NCBI GenBank assembly: GCA_000824785.1
Contig: CCNB01000009.1
Span: forward strand, 10,008-59,559
Reading direction: 5' to 3'
Length of the DNA: 49,552 nt
Origin: Mesorhizobium plurifarium
GTDB lineage: Bacteria; Pseudomonadota; Alphaproteobacteria; Rhizobiales; Rhizobiaceae
Every line of letters starts with the position of its first letter. Positions within the stretch are counted from its first letter, which is position 1. The notes beneath the pieces are model-generated. The model saw only the letters and a list, made by a program, of their open reading frames with translations. It did not search any database and was not told where the DNA came from. The translations under genes were made by a program, and so were the position numbers. This document shows positions 17,002 through 27,854 of this stretch, piece after piece.

Positions 17002-17784
17002 CTACAGCACGCTCGTGATCCCGCCATCCACCAGCAGCGTCTGTCCAGTCACGAAGCTCGCGGCGTCCGAGGCCAGGAATACCGCGGCGCCCGCCAGTTC
17101 CTCGACATCGCCCCAGCGCCGCATCGGCGTGCGGCCGGTGAGCCAGCCTGAGAATTGTTCGTCGGCGACCAAGGCGGCGTTCATCTCCGTCTTGAAGTAA
17201 CCGGGCGCGATCGCGTTGACGCGCACGCCGTGCTGGCCCCATTCGCCGGCCATCGACTTGGTCAGCATGGTGATCGCCCCCTTGGTTGCCGCGTAGGGCG
17301 CGATCGAGGGGCGGGCGAGCACGCTCTGCACCGAAGAGACGTTGATGATCACGCCCTTGCGGCGTTGGATCATGCCCTTCGCCGCGGCGCGGCTGACCTT
17401 GAAGACGCCGTCCAGATTGGTCGCCATCAGTGCGTCCCAGTCGGCGTCGGAAAAGGTCTCGAGCGGCGCGCGGCGCTGGATGCCGGCATTGTTGACCAGG
17501 ATGTCGATCGGCGCGGTGCCGGCTTCGCTCGCTGCGATTGCCGCCTCGACCGACTGCGTGTCGGTGACGTCGATCACCGCTTCCGCAACCGTGTGGCCCT
17601 CGGCGCGCAGCCGGTCGCCGGCGGCCTTCAACTCATCGGCCTTGCGGCCGCCGATGGTGACGCGCGCGCCGGCGGCGGCCAGCGCTTCCGCGAAGGCGAG
17701 GCCCAGCCCGCGGCTGGCGCCGGTGACGAAGGCATGCCTGCCTTCGAGGCCGAAGAGACGGCCGAGATAATCATTCGAATGCAA
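17002..17784 (-). CDS. SDR family oxidoreductase (gluconate 5-dehydrogenase-like)
   Basis: A 260-residue classical short-chain dehydrogenase. The cofactor motif TGASRGLG is at 21-28, NNAG near 98, the catalytic Ser in NVSS near 150 and Tyr164-x3-Lys168 in YAATK; the C-terminal ASFVTGQTLLVDGG is the usual family end. The N-terminus (LFGLEGRHAFVTG) resembles gluconate 5-dehydrogenases, but substrate assignment within SDRs is unreliable. The start is TTG with AGG about nine bases upstream; no in-frame ATG exists before the Rossmann motif. It lies last in a leftward set after the binding-protein gene, with a 101-nt gap. Confidence 0.85.
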   Translation of the reverse strand: MHSNDYLGRLFGLEGRHAFVTGASRGLGLAFAEALAAAGARVTIGGRKADELKAAGDRLRAEGHTVAEAVIDVTDTQSVEAAIAASEAGTAPIDILVNNAGIQRRAPLETFSDADWDALMATNLDGVFKVSRAAAKGMIQRRKGVIINVSSVQSVLARPSIAPYAATKGAITMLTKSMAGEWGQHGVRVNAIAPGYFKTEMNAALVADEQFSGWLTGRTPMRRWGDVEELAGAAVFLASDAASFVTGQTLLVDGGITSVL

Positions 17785-17885
17785 TTTGCACCTTCATCGA
17801 TGTGTCGACGGGCATTGTCACCCTGCCCAACAGCTCAAGCAAGCGCAAGGCGTCGGCCAGCACGGTCACGCCTTTGCGACCTGCC

Positions 17886-19526
17886 TTAAGCCGCGAGCCA
17901 GACGTCGGTGAAGTCCAACTCATACGTCGGGTGGGCATGGCGGTTCATCACCTGCTTGGCCGAGTGGCAATAGAGCTTCATCCAGTAGGGCTGGATGATC
18001 ACGCCGGACTGCTGCAGGATCGTTTCCACATCCTTCATCACCGCCTTGCGCTTCTCGACATCAGCGGTCTTCAGCGCTTCGTCGAGCTTCGCGTCGAACT
18101 CCTTCGAGGCGAAGCCGCTCTCGTTCCATGCCTCGCCCGAGCGGTAGGCTAGCGCCAGCACCTGGACGCCCAGTGGCCGCATCGCCCAATTGGTGGTCGA
18201 ATAGGGGAACTTGGCCCAGCCGTTCCAATAGGTCGAGGCCGGCAGCACGGTGCGCTTCACCTTGAAGCCAGCTTCGCGCAATTGCGAGGCGATCGCGTCG
18301 GCGGTGTTCTTGCGGTAGTCGTCGTCGATCGAGAAGAGCTCGTGCTCGTAGCCCATCTGGCCGGCCTCGCTCATCAGGCGCTTGGCCTCGTCGAGGTCGC
18401 GCTTGATCGGCGGCAGCTCGGCATAGTCGGGATGGATGCGGCAGACATGGTGGTTTTCCGCCACCTCGCCGGCATCGGCGATGCCGAGCTTCAGCACCAC
18501 CGAATTGTCGACGGCAAGCTGCAGCGCGCGCCGCACACGCTGGTCCGTATAGGGCGCGGTCGCCGCATTGGCGCGGGCAACCACGGTGGAGGCCGAAAGG
18601 ATCTCGCTTTTGGTCAGGCCCATGCCGTCGAACACGGAAATGAAGTCGCCATTGCTGTCGAGATTGGTGTGGACCTCGCCGGCCTCGAAGGCGCTGACCA
18701 GCGCGTTGGGATCGACGCCGTAGTCGATCATCTCGATGCCGTCGAGCAGCGCTTCGCCGCCCCACCATTTGCCGTTCGCGCGGCGCTTGAACACAGCGCG
18801 CTGGCCGACATCGAGCGACACCAGCTCGAAGGCGCCGGTGCCGATCGGATGCTTGGCGAGATCGCCGCCGCTGGCGTCGAAATCGCGATGCACGAGCAGC
18901 GCCGGATAATCGGCGAGGTTGGGGATCACCGTGACATCGGGCGCCGAAAGGTTGAGCACGACGGTATGGTCGTCGACCTTCTCGATCGCGCCGGCGCGCA
19001 GCTTGCCGCTGTCGCCCTCGGTGAGGCCGGCAAAGCGCCGCGCCATCGAATTGCCGGCGGCCGCGGTATCGCACCAGCGGGTGAAGTTGAAGATCACGTC
19101 GTCGGCGCTGAAGGCATCGCCATTGTTCCAGGTCGCGTCCTTGCGCAGATAGAGGGTGTAGCGTGTGGCGTCATCGTTGACTTCCCAACGCTCGGCAAGC
19201 ATCGGCTTGAAGGTGAAGGTCTCGGTGTATCGCACCAGCGGCTCGAGGAACTGCCGGCCGATATTGCCGAGGTCGGAGGAATCGAAGGTGCGCGGATCCT
19301 TCAGCCCCGGCACCAGCATCGCCACCTTCAGCACGCCGCCGCGCTTCGGCTCGTCGGCCCGCGCCTCGCTCGGCGCGGCAAGGCCCGCCATCGCGTAGGC
19401 CGCGGCGGTGGAGGCGCCGAGCGCGCTGGCCACGGCGAGGAACTCGCGGCGGTCGACCTTGCTTTGTCTCACCGCCATCTCCCATCCGCCGAGGATGGAA
19501 GGCAGCTTGCGCGTGTCGGTGCTCAT
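17886..19526 (-). CDS. ABC transporter substrate-binding protein, oligopeptide/nickel (SBP_bac_5) family, Tat signal
   Basis: A 546-residue periplasmic binding protein of the DppA/OppA type. It has a twin-arginine signal (VDRREFL, Arg26-Arg27, then a hydrophobic stretch and a likely cut around EARA-DE). Mature family marks are GGVLKVAM at the N-terminus, [19 protein letters not shown] near 105, [12 protein letters not shown] near 132 and [10 protein letters not shown] near 230. AGGGGA precedes the ATG; a second ATG 16 codons in would give a more usual Tat leader. No matching permease or ATPase genes lie nearby, so it may use a transporter encoded elsewhere. It is sandwiched between an oxygenase gene (28 nt upstream) and an SDR gene. 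Confidence 0.88.
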   Translation of the reverse strand: MSTDTRKLPSILGGWEMAVRQSKVDRREFLAVASALGASTAAAYAMAGLAAPSEARADEPKRGGVLKVAMLVPGLKDPRTFDSSDLGNIGRQFLEPLVRYTETFTFKPMLAERWEVNDDATRYTLYLRKDATWNNGDAFSADDVIFNFTRWCDTAAAGNSMARRFAGLTEGDSGKLRAGAIEKVDDHTVVLNLSAPDVTVIPNLADYPALLVHRDFDASGGDLAKHPIGTGAFELVSLDVGQRAVFKRRANGKWWGGEALLDGIEMIDYGVDPNALVSAFEAGEVHTNLDSNGDFISVFDGMGLTKSEILSASTVVARANAATAPYTDQRVRRALQLAVDNSVVLKLGIADAGEVAENHHVCRIHPDYAELPPIKRDLDEAKRLMSEAGQMGYEHELFSIDDDYRKNTADAIASQLREAGFKVKRTVLPASTYWNGWAKFPYSTTNWAMRPLGVQVLALAYRSGEAWNESGFASKEFDAKLDEALKTADVEKRKAVMKDVETILQQSGVIIQPYWMKLYCHSAKQVMNRHAHPTYELDFTDVWLAA

Positions 19527-19554
19527 CGTTCGTTCCCCTGTTGGTTGCTTACGA

Positions 19555-20583
19555 TCAGGCGGCGGCCGGTCGTTTTGGCTTTCGAAGAGTCTTGACGCCG
19601 GCCATCTCGACGAAATTGGTCGCCGACTCCCACAGATAATCGCCGTAGAGGAAGGGCGCGAAGTCGCTGGCGCCCTTGATCGGCAGCGGCGCGATCTCGG
19701 CGTCGACGCGCGGCTCGTAGAAGAAGGGGATGGAATAGCGCGCCGTCTTCGGCGCGATCACCCGGTGGCGTGTCGCCTGCACCACGCCACCTGTCCAGCG
19801 TTCCAGCAACTGCCCGAAATTCACCGCAAGCGTGCCGTCGGCGGGCGGCACGTCGATCCACTCGCCGGCATGGTTCCTGGCCTGCAGGCCTTCGACGCCA
19901 TCCTGCGCCAAAAGCGTCACGAAGCCGGAATCGGCGTGCTCGCGGCCGATGACCAGCCGCCGCTCACCCTTGTGCATGACCGAATATTCAGGCTTCGACA
20001 GGTCGACCGCGCCGTCCTCGGTACGCAGCGGATAGCGGATCAGCCTGAGCGTCGAGATGCCGCCCTGGAAATGGCTGTCGAAAATGTCGTCCTCGAGCCC
20101 GAGGCTGCGCGCTATCGAGGCCATCAGCGCCGCGCCGACCTTTTCCATCGAGCGGTAGTAGTGCGCTGCCGCCGCCTTCCAGCCTGGAACGTCGCTTTCG
20201 GCCGGCAGCGGCGTGCGCTCCAGCAGCGGGTCGTCAGCGGCGAATTCGGCGTCGGCATGGGCGATGTCCGGCCCCATGTCGATGCCTTCCTTGTAGGACA
20301 CCGCGCTCGGCTGCAGCGGGAACCAGCCGCGATAGTAGTTGGATTTCGACGGATCGAAATTCCAGCGCAGTAGCTTCTGCTTTTCCGCGTCCGGCAGCTC
20401 AAAGATCTTCAGGAGCTCGCCGCGTCGCTCGCGCGTCAGAAGCTCGGCACCGGGAAAACCGCGAGCGGTCATGAAGCCGATGCCGGAGGCGGCGGCGAAG
20501 ATCTGGCGGTCGGCCTCGTCGCGGGCGGGCGAGGGCGGCCCGAACAGCGGCGCGATGTCGATGGCGGGGATGGTCTCACTCAT
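19555..20583 (-). CDS. Isopenicillin N synthase family 2-oxoglutarate/Fe(II)-type oxygenase
   Basis: A 342-residue non-haem iron oxygenase. The iron-binding triad is visible: His216-x-Asp218 in EHADSG and His273 in TRHRV, followed by the RYSIPFF motif near 283 that binds the 2-oxoglutarate carboxylate in most members. The N-terminal [10 protein letters not shown] is the usual DIOX_N beginning. The start at 20583 is chosen because AAGGA lies eight bases upstream; a longer version from 20649 has no ribosome site. It is the first gene of the leftward set oxygenase, binding protein, SDR. Members oxidise amino-acid derivatives, alkaloids and other small molecules; the substrate is unknown. Confidence 0.87.
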   Translation of the reverse strand: MSETIPAIDIAPLFGPPSPARDEADRQIFAAASGIGFMTARGFPGAELLTRERRGELLKIFELPDAEKQKLLRWNFDPSKSNYYRGWFPLQPSAVSYKEGIDMGPDIAHADAEFAADDPLLERTPLPAESDVPGWKAAAAHYYRSMEKVGAALMASIARSLGLEDDIFDSHFQGGISTLRLIRYPLRTEDGAVDLSKPEYSVMHKGERRLVIGREHADSGFVTLLAQDGVEGLQARNHAGEWIDVPPADGTLAVNFGQLLERWTGGVVQATRHRVIAPKTARYSIPFFYEPRVDAEIAPLPIKGASDFAPFLYGDYLWESATNFVEMAGVKTLRKPKRPAAA

Positions 20584-21031
20584 CTTGCGATCCTTGCGAT
20601 GCTTGGGAACCGGCATGCCGCAATCGAAGTCGCCGACGCGGAGGCGCACGCCGTCACGCGAGGGCCTCGCTTACTGTCGGTAAGGATTTCTGGATTTGCT
20701 GGCATCGCGGGTCCGTTTCGTTCCGACGCCTTGCCGGTCGGAGAAAGCGGCTCGAACCCGGTGCCATGGTAGGAGGAAACGTCCAACAGGGAGGCGGCTT
20801 TGTCAAGCGCCGGCAGGCGGTTGACAGATGCCCCGGCCTGAACGACAGTCGCGCCACCCCATGGCACAGGGCTTTCGAGGGAACGAGCCGCAATTCGACA
20901 GGTCGCAGCGCGACCAGCGGAGAAGCGAGATGCTCGACGAAAGCCGGATTTTCCAGACCAAACGTGATTTTCGCGGACGCCCGTTGGCACGTGTTCGTTT
21001 CGCTGCGAAGCAACGTTAGGCGAGGGCGTTC
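20584..21031. other. Divergent intergenic region without a convincing gene
   Basis: About 450 bases separate the leftward oxygenase gene from the rightward FAD-oxidase gene. Open frames exist on both strands but lack ribosome sites, family resemblance and coding character. Outward-pointing TTGACA hexamers at 20801-20806 (minus) and 20821-20826 (plus) suggest promoters for both directions, although matching -10 boxes are poor. Confidence 0.5.
20801..20826. promoter_or_regulatory. 26-bp palindrome with outward TTGACA boxes
   Basis: TGTCAAGCGCCGG and CAGGCGGTTGACA are symmetric at 11 of 13 positions. Each outer hexamer is a consensus -35 sequence pointing away from the centre. A dimeric regulator bound here could cover the -35 boxes of both the leftward oxygenase operon and the rightward FAD-oxidase gene. 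No regulator gene adjoins it in this window. Confidence 0.45.
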
Positions 21032-22450
21032 ATGTCCATCTCAGGCAAAAACGACATCGACTGGCAGGCCTTCGCCACGGCGCTCGACGGCATCGAAACC
21101 TTCGACACGCCGTCGATCGTCAAGAAGCGCTCGCGCGATTTCTTCTGGTACAGCCCGATCCTCAGCCGCGAGCTGTCGTCCTGTTTCGGTGACCTCGTCG
21201 CGGCACCTGCGTCGGTGGACGAACTGGCGCGCTGCCTGGCGGTGGCGGCCGAATGGCGGGCGCCCGTCGTCATCCGCGGCGGCGGCACCGGCAATTACGG
21301 CCAGGCCGTGCCGATGGATGGCGGGCTGATCGTCGACATGACCCGCATCTCGCGCGTGCTGGAGATCGGCCCCGACACCGTCCGCGCCGAGGCCGGCGCC
21401 TGCATCGGCGACATCAATGCGGCGCTTGCGCAACACGGCCGCGAACTGCCGATCGTGCCCTCGACCGAGGCGATAGCCACGATAGGCGGCTTCATCGCCG
21501 GCGGCTCCGGCGGCATCGGCTCGATCCGCCACGGCATGCTGCGCGATGGCAGGAACATCCAGGCAATCACGGTTCTGTCAATGGAAAGGCAACCGCAACG
21601 TCATGTCTTCACCGGTCCTGAAATCCTCGCCATCCATCATGCCTGGGGGCTGAACGGCGTCATTACCGACGTGACGCTCGGCACCGTCGCGTCGCCGCGC
21701 TGGCGCAACGTCGTCGCCTCTTTCGATACTTATCGGCAGGCTTTCGAGGCCGGCATGGCGCTCGGCGACGCACGCGCGCTGAACCTCAAGCTGCTGACCA
21801 CCGTGGACGGCCGCATCGCGGCTTCGATCGCCAAGCTCGGCGAGCTCGCAAAGCGCCGCCGCGACCTCGCCATCGTCATCGTCGCCGAGCCGGATGCGGC
21901 AGCGGTTCGCGATGTGCTGCATGGCCATGGCGGTACGGTCGAGATCGACCTCGACGCCGAAGGCATTGCGGCCTCCGGCCTGCCTGCGCTCTCCGAGTTC
22001 TCCTACAACCATACCACGCTGCAGGTGCTGAAGCAGGACCGCACGGTGACCAATCTGCAGGTGACGTTCCCCGCGCCGCTCGACAGCCGTCCGATCGAGC
22101 CGCTGCAGAAAATCTTCGGCGACGAGGTGCTGATGCATCACGAATTCGCGCTGCTCAACGACAGGCTTGTCGCCTTCGACCTGCCGATCGTGCGCTACAC
22201 AGACGACGCGCGCCTGCGTGAAATCGGGAGCATCTACGCCGCGCATGGGCCGAAACTGTCCGACCCGCACGTACCCTGTGTCGAAGGCGGCAGCATGAAG
22301 CCGGATTTCAAGCATCTGGCCTGGAAGAAAAGGCTCGACCCCGACGGCCTGCTGAACTCGGCGAAATCGCGCTTCTGGGCGCAGGTGAGGCATCTTTCCG
22401 CCGACGAGATCGAGGCGCTGCCGAGCCGGCGGAAGAAGGAGCGGGGATAG
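21032..22450 (+). CDS. FAD-binding oxidase (PCMH/vanillyl-alcohol-oxidase type)
   Basis: A 472-residue flavoprotein of the GlcD/vanillyl-alcohol oxidase superfamily. The FAD-binding segment is clear: [17 protein letters not shown] near residue 75-91, [29 protein letters not shown] near 120, and [17 protein letters not shown] near 155-171. The C-terminal half is more divergent and ends in [15 protein letters not shown], a common end of such oxidases. It would oxidise an alcohol, 2-hydroxy acid or similar compound. It diverges from the oxygenase-binding protein-SDR set, and the four may form one catabolic pathway (inference). Start ATG at 21032; the upstream GAGGGCG could serve as ribosome site. 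Confidence 0.82.
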   Translation: MSISGKNDIDWQAFATALDGIETFDTPSIVKKRSRDFFWYSPILSRELSSCFGDLVAAPASVDELARCLAVAAEWRAPVVIRGGGTGNYGQAVPMDGGLIVDMTRISRVLEIGPDTVRAEAGACIGDINAALAQHGRELPIVPSTEAIATIGGFIAGGSGGIGSIRHGMLRDGRNIQAITVLSMERQPQRHVFTGPEILAIHHAWGLNGVITDVTLGTVASPRWRNVVASFDTYRQAFEAGMALGDARALNLKLLTTVDGRIAASIAKLGELAKRRRDLAIVIVAEPDAAAVRDVLHGHGGTVEIDLDAEGIAASGLPALSEFSYNHTTLQVLKQDRTVTNLQVTFPAPLDSRPIEPLQKIFGDEVLMHHEFALLNDRLVAFDLPIVRYTDDARLREIGSIYAAHGPKLSDPHVPCVEGGSMKPDFKHLAWKKRLDPDGLLNSAKSRFWAQVRHLSADEIEALPSRRKKERG

Positions 22451-22583
22451 CAGCCGCATCGGCAACCGCCGCGACAGGTTCGGGTGACCCAAATCCGCTG
22501 TTGTTATTTCAGATATCGCTAAAGCTGCAACTTGGCTCGCATGGGCGAATCTGCTGCTGTGGCTCGGCAGGCTATGGGGGCGA

Positions 22584-22769
22584 ATGATGCTTAAATGGGG
22601 CGCGATACTGGGCACCGTCGGCTTGCTCGGCGGCTTTGTCGGCCCGGTGATCTTCACGCCCGAGGCAAACCAGGGCCCGCTGCTCGGCATCTTCATCACA
22701 GGTCCGCTCGGTTTCGTGCTCGGCCTTGTCGTCGGCTTTGTCCTGCGGTTGCTACCTGAACGCCGTTAA
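22584..22769 (+). CDS. Small two-helix membrane protein, hypothetical
   Basis: A 61-residue protein made almost entirely of two hydrophobic helices (about 5-24 and 34-55) separated by a short polar loop with EANQGP, and ending in a basic tail LLPERR. Glycine spacing in both helices suggests tight packing. A GGGGGCGA run just before the ATG could serve as a ribosome site. It stands alone between the FAD oxidase and the efflux operon. No family is recognised; a short gene of this kind could also be a chance frame, though its composition is strongly membrane-like. Confidence 0.5.
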   Translation: MMLKWGAILGTVGLLGGFVGPVIFTPEANQGPLLGIFITGPLGFVLGLVVGFVLRLLPERR

Positions 22770-23205
22770 GTTCGACCAAGTCTTGGCGCGGCCGCGTTCA
22801 CATCTTTGCGAGCAGGTGAGGCCTCGCCGGCCCCGGTCATACAGGCCGGCGCGCCGCGCCTCGATCGGCGCAATGTGCACCCTTGGCGGTTCTTGCATGT
22901 GGCCGAGTTGTCCTACTAAAGCCTTGTCGCCATTCGTCTAAAGCCGGCGGTCTACGCTTCTTTGCCGCACGAATTTGCCGGCGAGACCGCGCTCCGCCCA
23001 CCTCGCGATCCAACGCAATTTCCCAAGTCTAACCCATTCAAATTATTACAGGAATTTAATGGGAGCCGGAATTGCGCCGGAAAATCCACCTGCCTATGCT
23101 CCGGCCAAATCCCGGCTCAAGCGGCCGCTTTGACGCCCACGTTGGGCGCGGGGCCGGCAAAGGCGCAGGTGCCTCCTGGGTGCAGTTCGATGGATAGTTA
23201 ACGAA
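22770..23205. other. Intergenic region before the RND efflux operon, no gene seen
   Basis: About 435 bases with only short frames lacking ribosome sites. The part 23030-23065 is AT-rich (AAATTATTACAGGAATTTAATG) and is the likeliest place for the efflux-operon promoter. No clear terminator, repeat or RNA gene is seen. Confidence 0.4.
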
Positions 23206-24729
23206 GTGGACGACGAAGTCGCCAACCGGCTCCGGCCACCCAAGGAGGCCGTGATAGACGTCAAGCCGGCCGCCATGCGTCGCAGGCGGCGCGGCTGGAT
23301 CGTTGCGCTGCTCCTCGTCGTGGTGGGCGCCGGCGTTGCGCTGTGGCTTCATCCCGTGCCGTCCAGGCAGGAAAGCGGGCGTGGCGGCGGCCGTTTCCGT
23401 GGCGGCGGCGATCTCGCGCAGCCGGTCGCCGTCGCTCCGGTGACGCAGGCCGATATCCCGATCGTGCTCGAGGCGCTGGGCACGGTCACGCCGCTGTCGA
23501 CGGTCACGGTGCGCGCGCAGGTGAGCGGCCAGATCACCCAGATCGGCTTCACCGAGGGCCAGAATGTGAAGAAGGGCGACTTCCTCGCCCAGATCGACGA
23601 CCGCACGCTGACGGCCTCGCTGCATCAGTGGCAGGGTCAGTTGGAGCACGACCAGGCGCTGCTTGCCGATGCCAAGCTCGACCTCGACCGCGACCTGAAA
23701 CTCACATCGAACGCCATCACGCAGCAGGCGGTCGACCTGCAGCGCGCCACCGTCCAGTCCGACGAGGGGACCGTGATGTCCGATCAGGCACAGATCGAGG
23801 CCGTGCAGGTCAACATCGCCAACAGCCACATCACGGCGCCAGCCGACGGCCGCATCGGCCTGCGCCTCATCGACCAGGGTAACTATGTGACGCCGGGCGA
23901 CAGTACCGGCATTGCGGTGATCGCCGAAATGCAGCCGATCTCGGTGCTGTTCTCGCTGCCCGAGGACAGCCTGGCGCAAGTGCTGGAACAGACGCATGGC
24001 AATGCAGGGCTCAAGGCCACTTTGTTCGACCGCAACGACACCAAACAGATCGCCGAAGGCACGCTGCAGACGATCGACAACCAGATCGATCCGACCACCG
24101 GCACGGTTAAGCTGCGCGCCGTCTTCCCCAATGCCGACGGCGTGCTTTATCCCAACCAGTTCGTCAACGTGCATCTCCTGGTGCGCACGCTGACCGGCGT
24201 CAGCGTGCTGCCCAACGCCGCCATCCAGCACGGCGCGCCGGGCACCTTCGTCTACCAGCTCAACGACGACAGCACCGTCTCGGTGAAGACCGTTTCGCTC
24301 GGCCCGGGCAACGCCACCGTCACGCAGCTCCTGGCGGGTCTGCCGCAAGGCGCCAAGGTCGTGGTCGACGGCGTCGACCGGCTCAAGGACGGCGCCAAGG
24401 TCACGGTGCCTGATAGTGGCGCCGCGCCGGCCCCCGGCGGAAGTGGCGCCGCGCCGCAGCCGCAAGCGACAGGTGAGGGCGGCGCGACCGGCGGAGCTCC
24501 GGCCGCCAGCGCCGGCAACAACACCCCTGCGGTCAATCCCGCCGGCGCACCGGCAATGTCGAACGGCCAGGGCACCGGTCCGGCAGGCGGGGGCGCAGGT
24601 GCTGCAGGCGACGCGTCCGGCGGCAAGCAAGGCCATCGCCATCATCGCGACGGCAACGGCCGCCGCAATGGCGGTGCCGGTAATGCCGGTGCCCCCGACA
24701 ATGGCGGCGACAGCGGCGCCAGCCAATGA
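23206..24729 (+). CDS. RND efflux periplasmic adaptor subunit (MdtA-like)
   Basis: A 507-residue membrane-fusion protein linking inner-membrane RND pumps to an outer-membrane channel. A basic stretch and one N-terminal membrane segment (about 28-45) anchor it. The lipoyl/barrel-sandwich half-motif [20 protein letters not shown] is near residue 106, the alpha-hairpin spans roughly 145-200, and VPDSG ends the last domain near 405. It then has an unusual tail of about 100 residues rich in Gly, Ala, Pro and Asn, ending with a basic [15 protein letters not shown] stretch. The GTG at 23206 has no good ribosome site, so the true start may differ slightly. It overlaps the first pump gene by four bases. 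Confidence 0.87.
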   Translation: MDDEVANRLRPPKEAVIDVKPAAMRRRRRGWIVALLLVVVGAGVALWLHPVPSRQESGRGGGRFRGGGDLAQPVAVAPVTQADIPIVLEALGTVTPLSTVTVRAQVSGQITQIGFTEGQNVKKGDFLAQIDDRTLTASLHQWQGQLEHDQALLADAKLDLDRDLKLTSNAITQQAVDLQRATVQSDEGTVMSDQAQIEAVQVNIANSHITAPADGRIGLRLIDQGNYVTPGDSTGIAVIAEMQPISVLFSLPEDSLAQVLEQTHGNAGLKATLFDRNDTKQIAEGTLQTIDNQIDPTTGTVKLRAVFPNADGVLYPNQFVNVHLLVRTLTGVSVLPNAAIQHGAPGTFVYQLNDDSTVSVKTVSLGPGNATVTQLLAGLPQGAKVVVDGVDRLKDGAKVTVPDSGAAPAPGGSGAAPQPQATGEGGATGGAPAASAGNNTPAVNPAGAPAMSNGQGTGPAGGGAGAAGDASGGKQGHRHHRDGNGRRNGGAGNAGAPDNGGDSGASQ

Positions 24730-27700
24730 ACGCGCCGAGCGGTCTCGTTGCCGGCTGGCTGAATCCGTCGCGGCCGTTCATCCTGCGGCCGGTGGCGACC
24801 ACGCTGATCATGGCCACAATCCTGATCGTCGGCATGATCGCCTATCTGTTCCTGCCGCTCTCGGCTCTGCCTGAGGTCGACTACCCGACGATCCAGGTGC
24901 AGACCTTCTATCCCGGCGCCAGCCCGGAGGTGATGACCACGTCGGTGACCGCGCCCCTCGAGCGCCAGTTCGGTCAGATGCCGGGGCTGGAGCAGATGTC
25001 GTCGGGCTCCTCCGCCGGCGCCTCGGTCATCACGCTGCGCTTCAGCCTCGACCTCAGCCTCGACATTGCCGAGCAGGAAGTGCAGGCGGCGATCAACGCG
25101 TCGGGCAATCTTCTGCCCGCCGACCTGCCGGCGCCGCCGATCTACGCCAAGGTCAATCCGGCCGACGCGCCGATCCTGACCTTGGCGATCACCTCCAAGA
25201 CGCTGCCGCTGACGCAGGTCGAGAACTATGCCGAGACACGGCTGGCGCAGAAGATATCGCAGCTTCCCGGCGTCGGCCTGGTCTCGATCAGTGGCGGCGA
25301 GCGGCCGGCCGTGCGCGTGCAGGTGAAGCTCAAGGCGCTGGCCGCCATGGGCCTCAACATCGACGATCTGCGCACCACGATCGGCACGCTCAACGTCAAC
25401 ACGCCCAAGGGCAGCTTCGACGGGCCGGCGCGCTCCTACACCATCAACGCCAACGATCAGGTCAGCGACCCCAAGACCTATGCCGACATGGTCATCGCCT
25501 ATCGCAACGGCGCGCCGGTGCGGCTGGGCGAGGTGGCCGACATCATCGAAGCGCCTGAGAACTCCAGGCTGGGCGCCTGGGAAAACCGCACGCCGGCGAT
25601 CATCCTCAACATCCAGCGCCAGCCCGGCGCCAACGTCATCCGCGTCGTCGACGGCGTGAAGGCGCTGCTGCCGCAGTTGCGCGCCGGCCTGCCGGCGGCG
25701 CTCAGCGTGGAGCCGCTGACCGACCGCACCACCACCATCCGCGCCTCGGTCGACGACGTCGAGTTCGAGTTGGCGATGGCGGCGTTGCTCGTCGTGCTCG
25801 TCACCTTCCTGTTCCTGCGCAATATTCCGGCGACGATCATCCCCAGCCTGTCTGTGCCGCTGTCCTTGGTCGGCACGTTCGCGGTCATGTATCTGTGGGG
25901 CTTCAGCCTCGACAATCTGTCGCTGATGGCGCTGACGATTGCGTCGGGATTCGTCATCGACGACGCCATCGTCATGATCGAGAACATCTCGCGCTTCATC
26001 GAGCATGGCGACGATCCGGTGACCGCCGCGCTCGAAGGCTCGGCCCAGATCGGCTTCACCATCATCTCGCTCACCGTCTCGCTGATCGCGGTGCTGATCC
26101 CGCTTCTGTTCATGGGCGATGTCGTCGGCCGCCTGTTCCACGAATTCGCCATCACCTTAGCCATCGCCATCGTCATCTCGGCCATCGTCTCGCTGACGCT
26201 GGTGCCGATGCTCTGCGCCAGGCTTTTGGAGCCGCCGGCCGAGCGCCGGCCGGGCGCGCTGGCGCGATGGAGCGAGGGCGCCTTCGAGGGGATCGCCAAC
26301 GGTTATGCCGCCGCACTGCGCTGGGTGCTCGACCGCCAGGCGCTGACATTGCTTGTGGCGGTCGCGACACTTGCGCTCACAATCTATCTCTACGACGTCA
26401 TCCCGAAAGGCTTCTTCCCGGTGCAGGATACCGGCGCCATCTCGGCCATCACCGAAGCGGCGGGCTCGGCGTCCTATGCCGATATGGCGGCGCACCAGCA
26501 GGCGCTGGCCGATGCGATCCTCAGGGACCCCGATGTCGCCAGCCTGTCGTCCTTCATCGGCGTCGACGGCCAGAACATGACCGCCAACAGCGGCCACATG
26601 CTGATCAATCTGAAGCCGCGCGACGAGCGCCAGGCCGACGCCAGCGCCATCATCAGGCGGCTGACGCGGGAGACCGCCCAAGTCACCGGGATCTCGCTGC
26701 ACATGCAGCCGGTGCAGGACCTGACGGTCGATTCCACGACAAGCGCCTCGCAATACCAGTATGTGCTGCAGGATTCCGATCCGGTCGAGCTGGCGGCATG
26801 GACGGCCAAGCTCACCGACCGGCTCTCGGCGCTGCCGGAGCTCGCCGATGTCGCGAGCGACAGCCAGCAGAGCGGGCTCGCCGTCGACGTCACCATCGAC
26901 CGCGCCACCGCCGCGCGTTTCGGCATCACGCCGGCGACCGTCGACAATGCGCTCTACGACGCCTTCGGCCAGCGCATCATCTCGACCATCTTCACCCAGT
27001 CGAACGAATACCGCGTCATCCTCGAAGCCGATCCGTCGGTCGGCCAGACGCCGGCCTCGCTCGGCTCGATCTATTTGCCGTCCTCGGGCTCGGGCCAGGT
27101 GCCGCTGTCGGCGATCGCCAGCATCAATGTGCGGCAGGCGCCGCTCCTGGTGAACCATTTGGCGCAATTCCCGGCCGCGACCATCTCCTTCAACCTCGCC
27201 CCCGGCGTCTCGCTCGGCGATGCCACGGCGGCAATCGCGGCCGCCGAAAAGGACATGCAGCCGCCCGCCGGCCTGACGACCGCCTTCCAGGGCGCCGCGC
27301 TGGCGCTGCAGAGCTCGCTGTCCAACGAATTGCTTCTGGTGCTGGCGGCCGTCGCCACCGTCTATGTCGTGCTGGGCATACTCTACGAGAGCTTCATCCA
27401 CCCGCTGACCATCCTGTCGACGCTGCCCTCGGCCACCGTCGGTGCGCTGGTCGCGCTGATGCTCGCCGGCCATGACCTCGACGTCATAGGTATCATCGGC
27501 ATCGTCCTGCTCGTCGGCATCGTCAAGAAGAACGCCATCATGATGATCGACTTCGCGCTGCAGGCCGAGCGGCTGCAGGGGCTGGGTCCGCGCGAGGCGA
27601 TCTACGAGGCGTGCCTGCTGAGGCTCCGCCCGATCCTGATGACGACGTTTGCCGCGCTGTTCGGAGCGCTGCCGCTTCTCGTCGGCGGCCTTGCCGGCTC

Positions 27701-27854
27701 CGAGTTGCATCAGCCGCTCGGCATCACCATCGTCGGCGGGCTGATCGTCAGCCAGGTGCTGACGCTGTTCACCACGCCGGTCATCTACCTTGCCTTCGAC
27801 CGGCTGACGCGGCGCGGCGTCGCCGAAGCCTCCGCCGGCGGAACCGCGCCGTGA
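24726..27854 (+). CDS. RND efflux inner-membrane transporter (MdtB-like)
   Basis: A 1042-residue hydrophobe/amphiphile efflux-1 pump, normal length for the AcrB/MdtB family. It starts with [19 protein letters not shown] (first membrane helix) and has the periplasmic [11 protein letters not shown] segment. The proton-relay Asp pair appears in GFVIDDAIV (TM4) near residue 410, and the late [14 protein letters not shown] segment is near 940. It acts as a proton antiporter expelling drugs or envelope-active compounds. Four-base overlaps at both ends (ATGA before, GTGA after) couple it to the adaptor and the second pump, giving an MdtABC arrangement in which two different pumps form a heterotrimer. 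Confidence 0.9.
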   Translation: MNAPSGLVAGWLNPSRPFILRPVATTLIMATILIVGMIAYLFLPLSALPEVDYPTIQVQTFYPGASPEVMTTSVTAPLERQFGQMPGLEQMSSGSSAGASVITLRFSLDLSLDIAEQEVQAAINASGNLLPADLPAPPIYAKVNPADAPILTLAITSKTLPLTQVENYAETRLAQKISQLPGVGLVSISGGERPAVRVQVKLKALAAMGLNIDDLRTTIGTLNVNTPKGSFDGPARSYTINANDQVSDPKTYADMVIAYRNGAPVRLGEVADIIEAPENSRLGAWENRTPAIILNIQRQPGANVIRVVDGVKALLPQLRAGLPAALSVEPLTDRTTTIRASVDDVEFELAMAALLVVLVTFLFLRNIPATIIPSLSVPLSLVGTFAVMYLWGFSLDNLSLMALTIASGFVIDDAIVMIENISRFIEHGDDPVTAALEGSAQIGFTIISLTVSLIAVLIPLLFMGDVVGRLFHEFAITLAIAIVISAIVSLTLVPMLCARLLEPPAERRPGALARWSEGAFEGIANGYAAALRWVLDRQALTLLVAVATLALTIYLYDVIPKGFFPVQDTGAISAITEAAGSASYADMAAHQQALADAILRDPDVASLSSFIGVDGQNMTANSGHMLINLKPRDERQADASAIIRRLTRETAQVTGISLHMQPVQDLTVDSTTSASQYQYVLQDSDPVELAAWTAKLTDRLSALPELADVASDSQQSGLAVDVTIDRATAARFGITPATVDNALYDAFGQRIISTIFTQSNEYRVILEADPSVGQTPASLGSIYLPSSGSGQVPLSAIASINVRQAPLLVNHLAQFPAATISFNLAPGVSLGDATAAIAAAEKDMQPPAGLTTAFQGAALALQSSLSNELLLVLAAVATVYVVLGILYESFIHPLTILSTLPSATVGALVALMLAGHDLDVIGIIGIVLLVGIVKKNAIMMIDFALQAERLQGLGPREAIYEACLLRLRPILMTTFAALFGALPLLVGGLAGSELHQPLGITIVGGLIVSQVLTLFTTPVIYLAFDRLTRRGVAEASAGGTAP

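Noticed and set aside
17785..17885. Short minus-strand frame (about 32 codons from a GTG) between the binding-protein and SDR genes
   Set aside because: No ribosome site and no family; it may simply be read-through composition.
20750..20790. GGGTTCGAGCC on the minus strand, like a tRNA T-arm
   Set aside because: No acceptor stem, anticodon arm or CCA-like end can be built around it.
22962..23201. 79-residue plus-strand frame before the efflux operon
   Set aside because: No ribosome site or recognisable pattern; treated as noncoding.
23056..24726. Large minus-strand frame opposite the efflux adaptor
   Set aside because: No family motif, and the plus strand encodes a clear membrane-fusion protein with operon overlaps.
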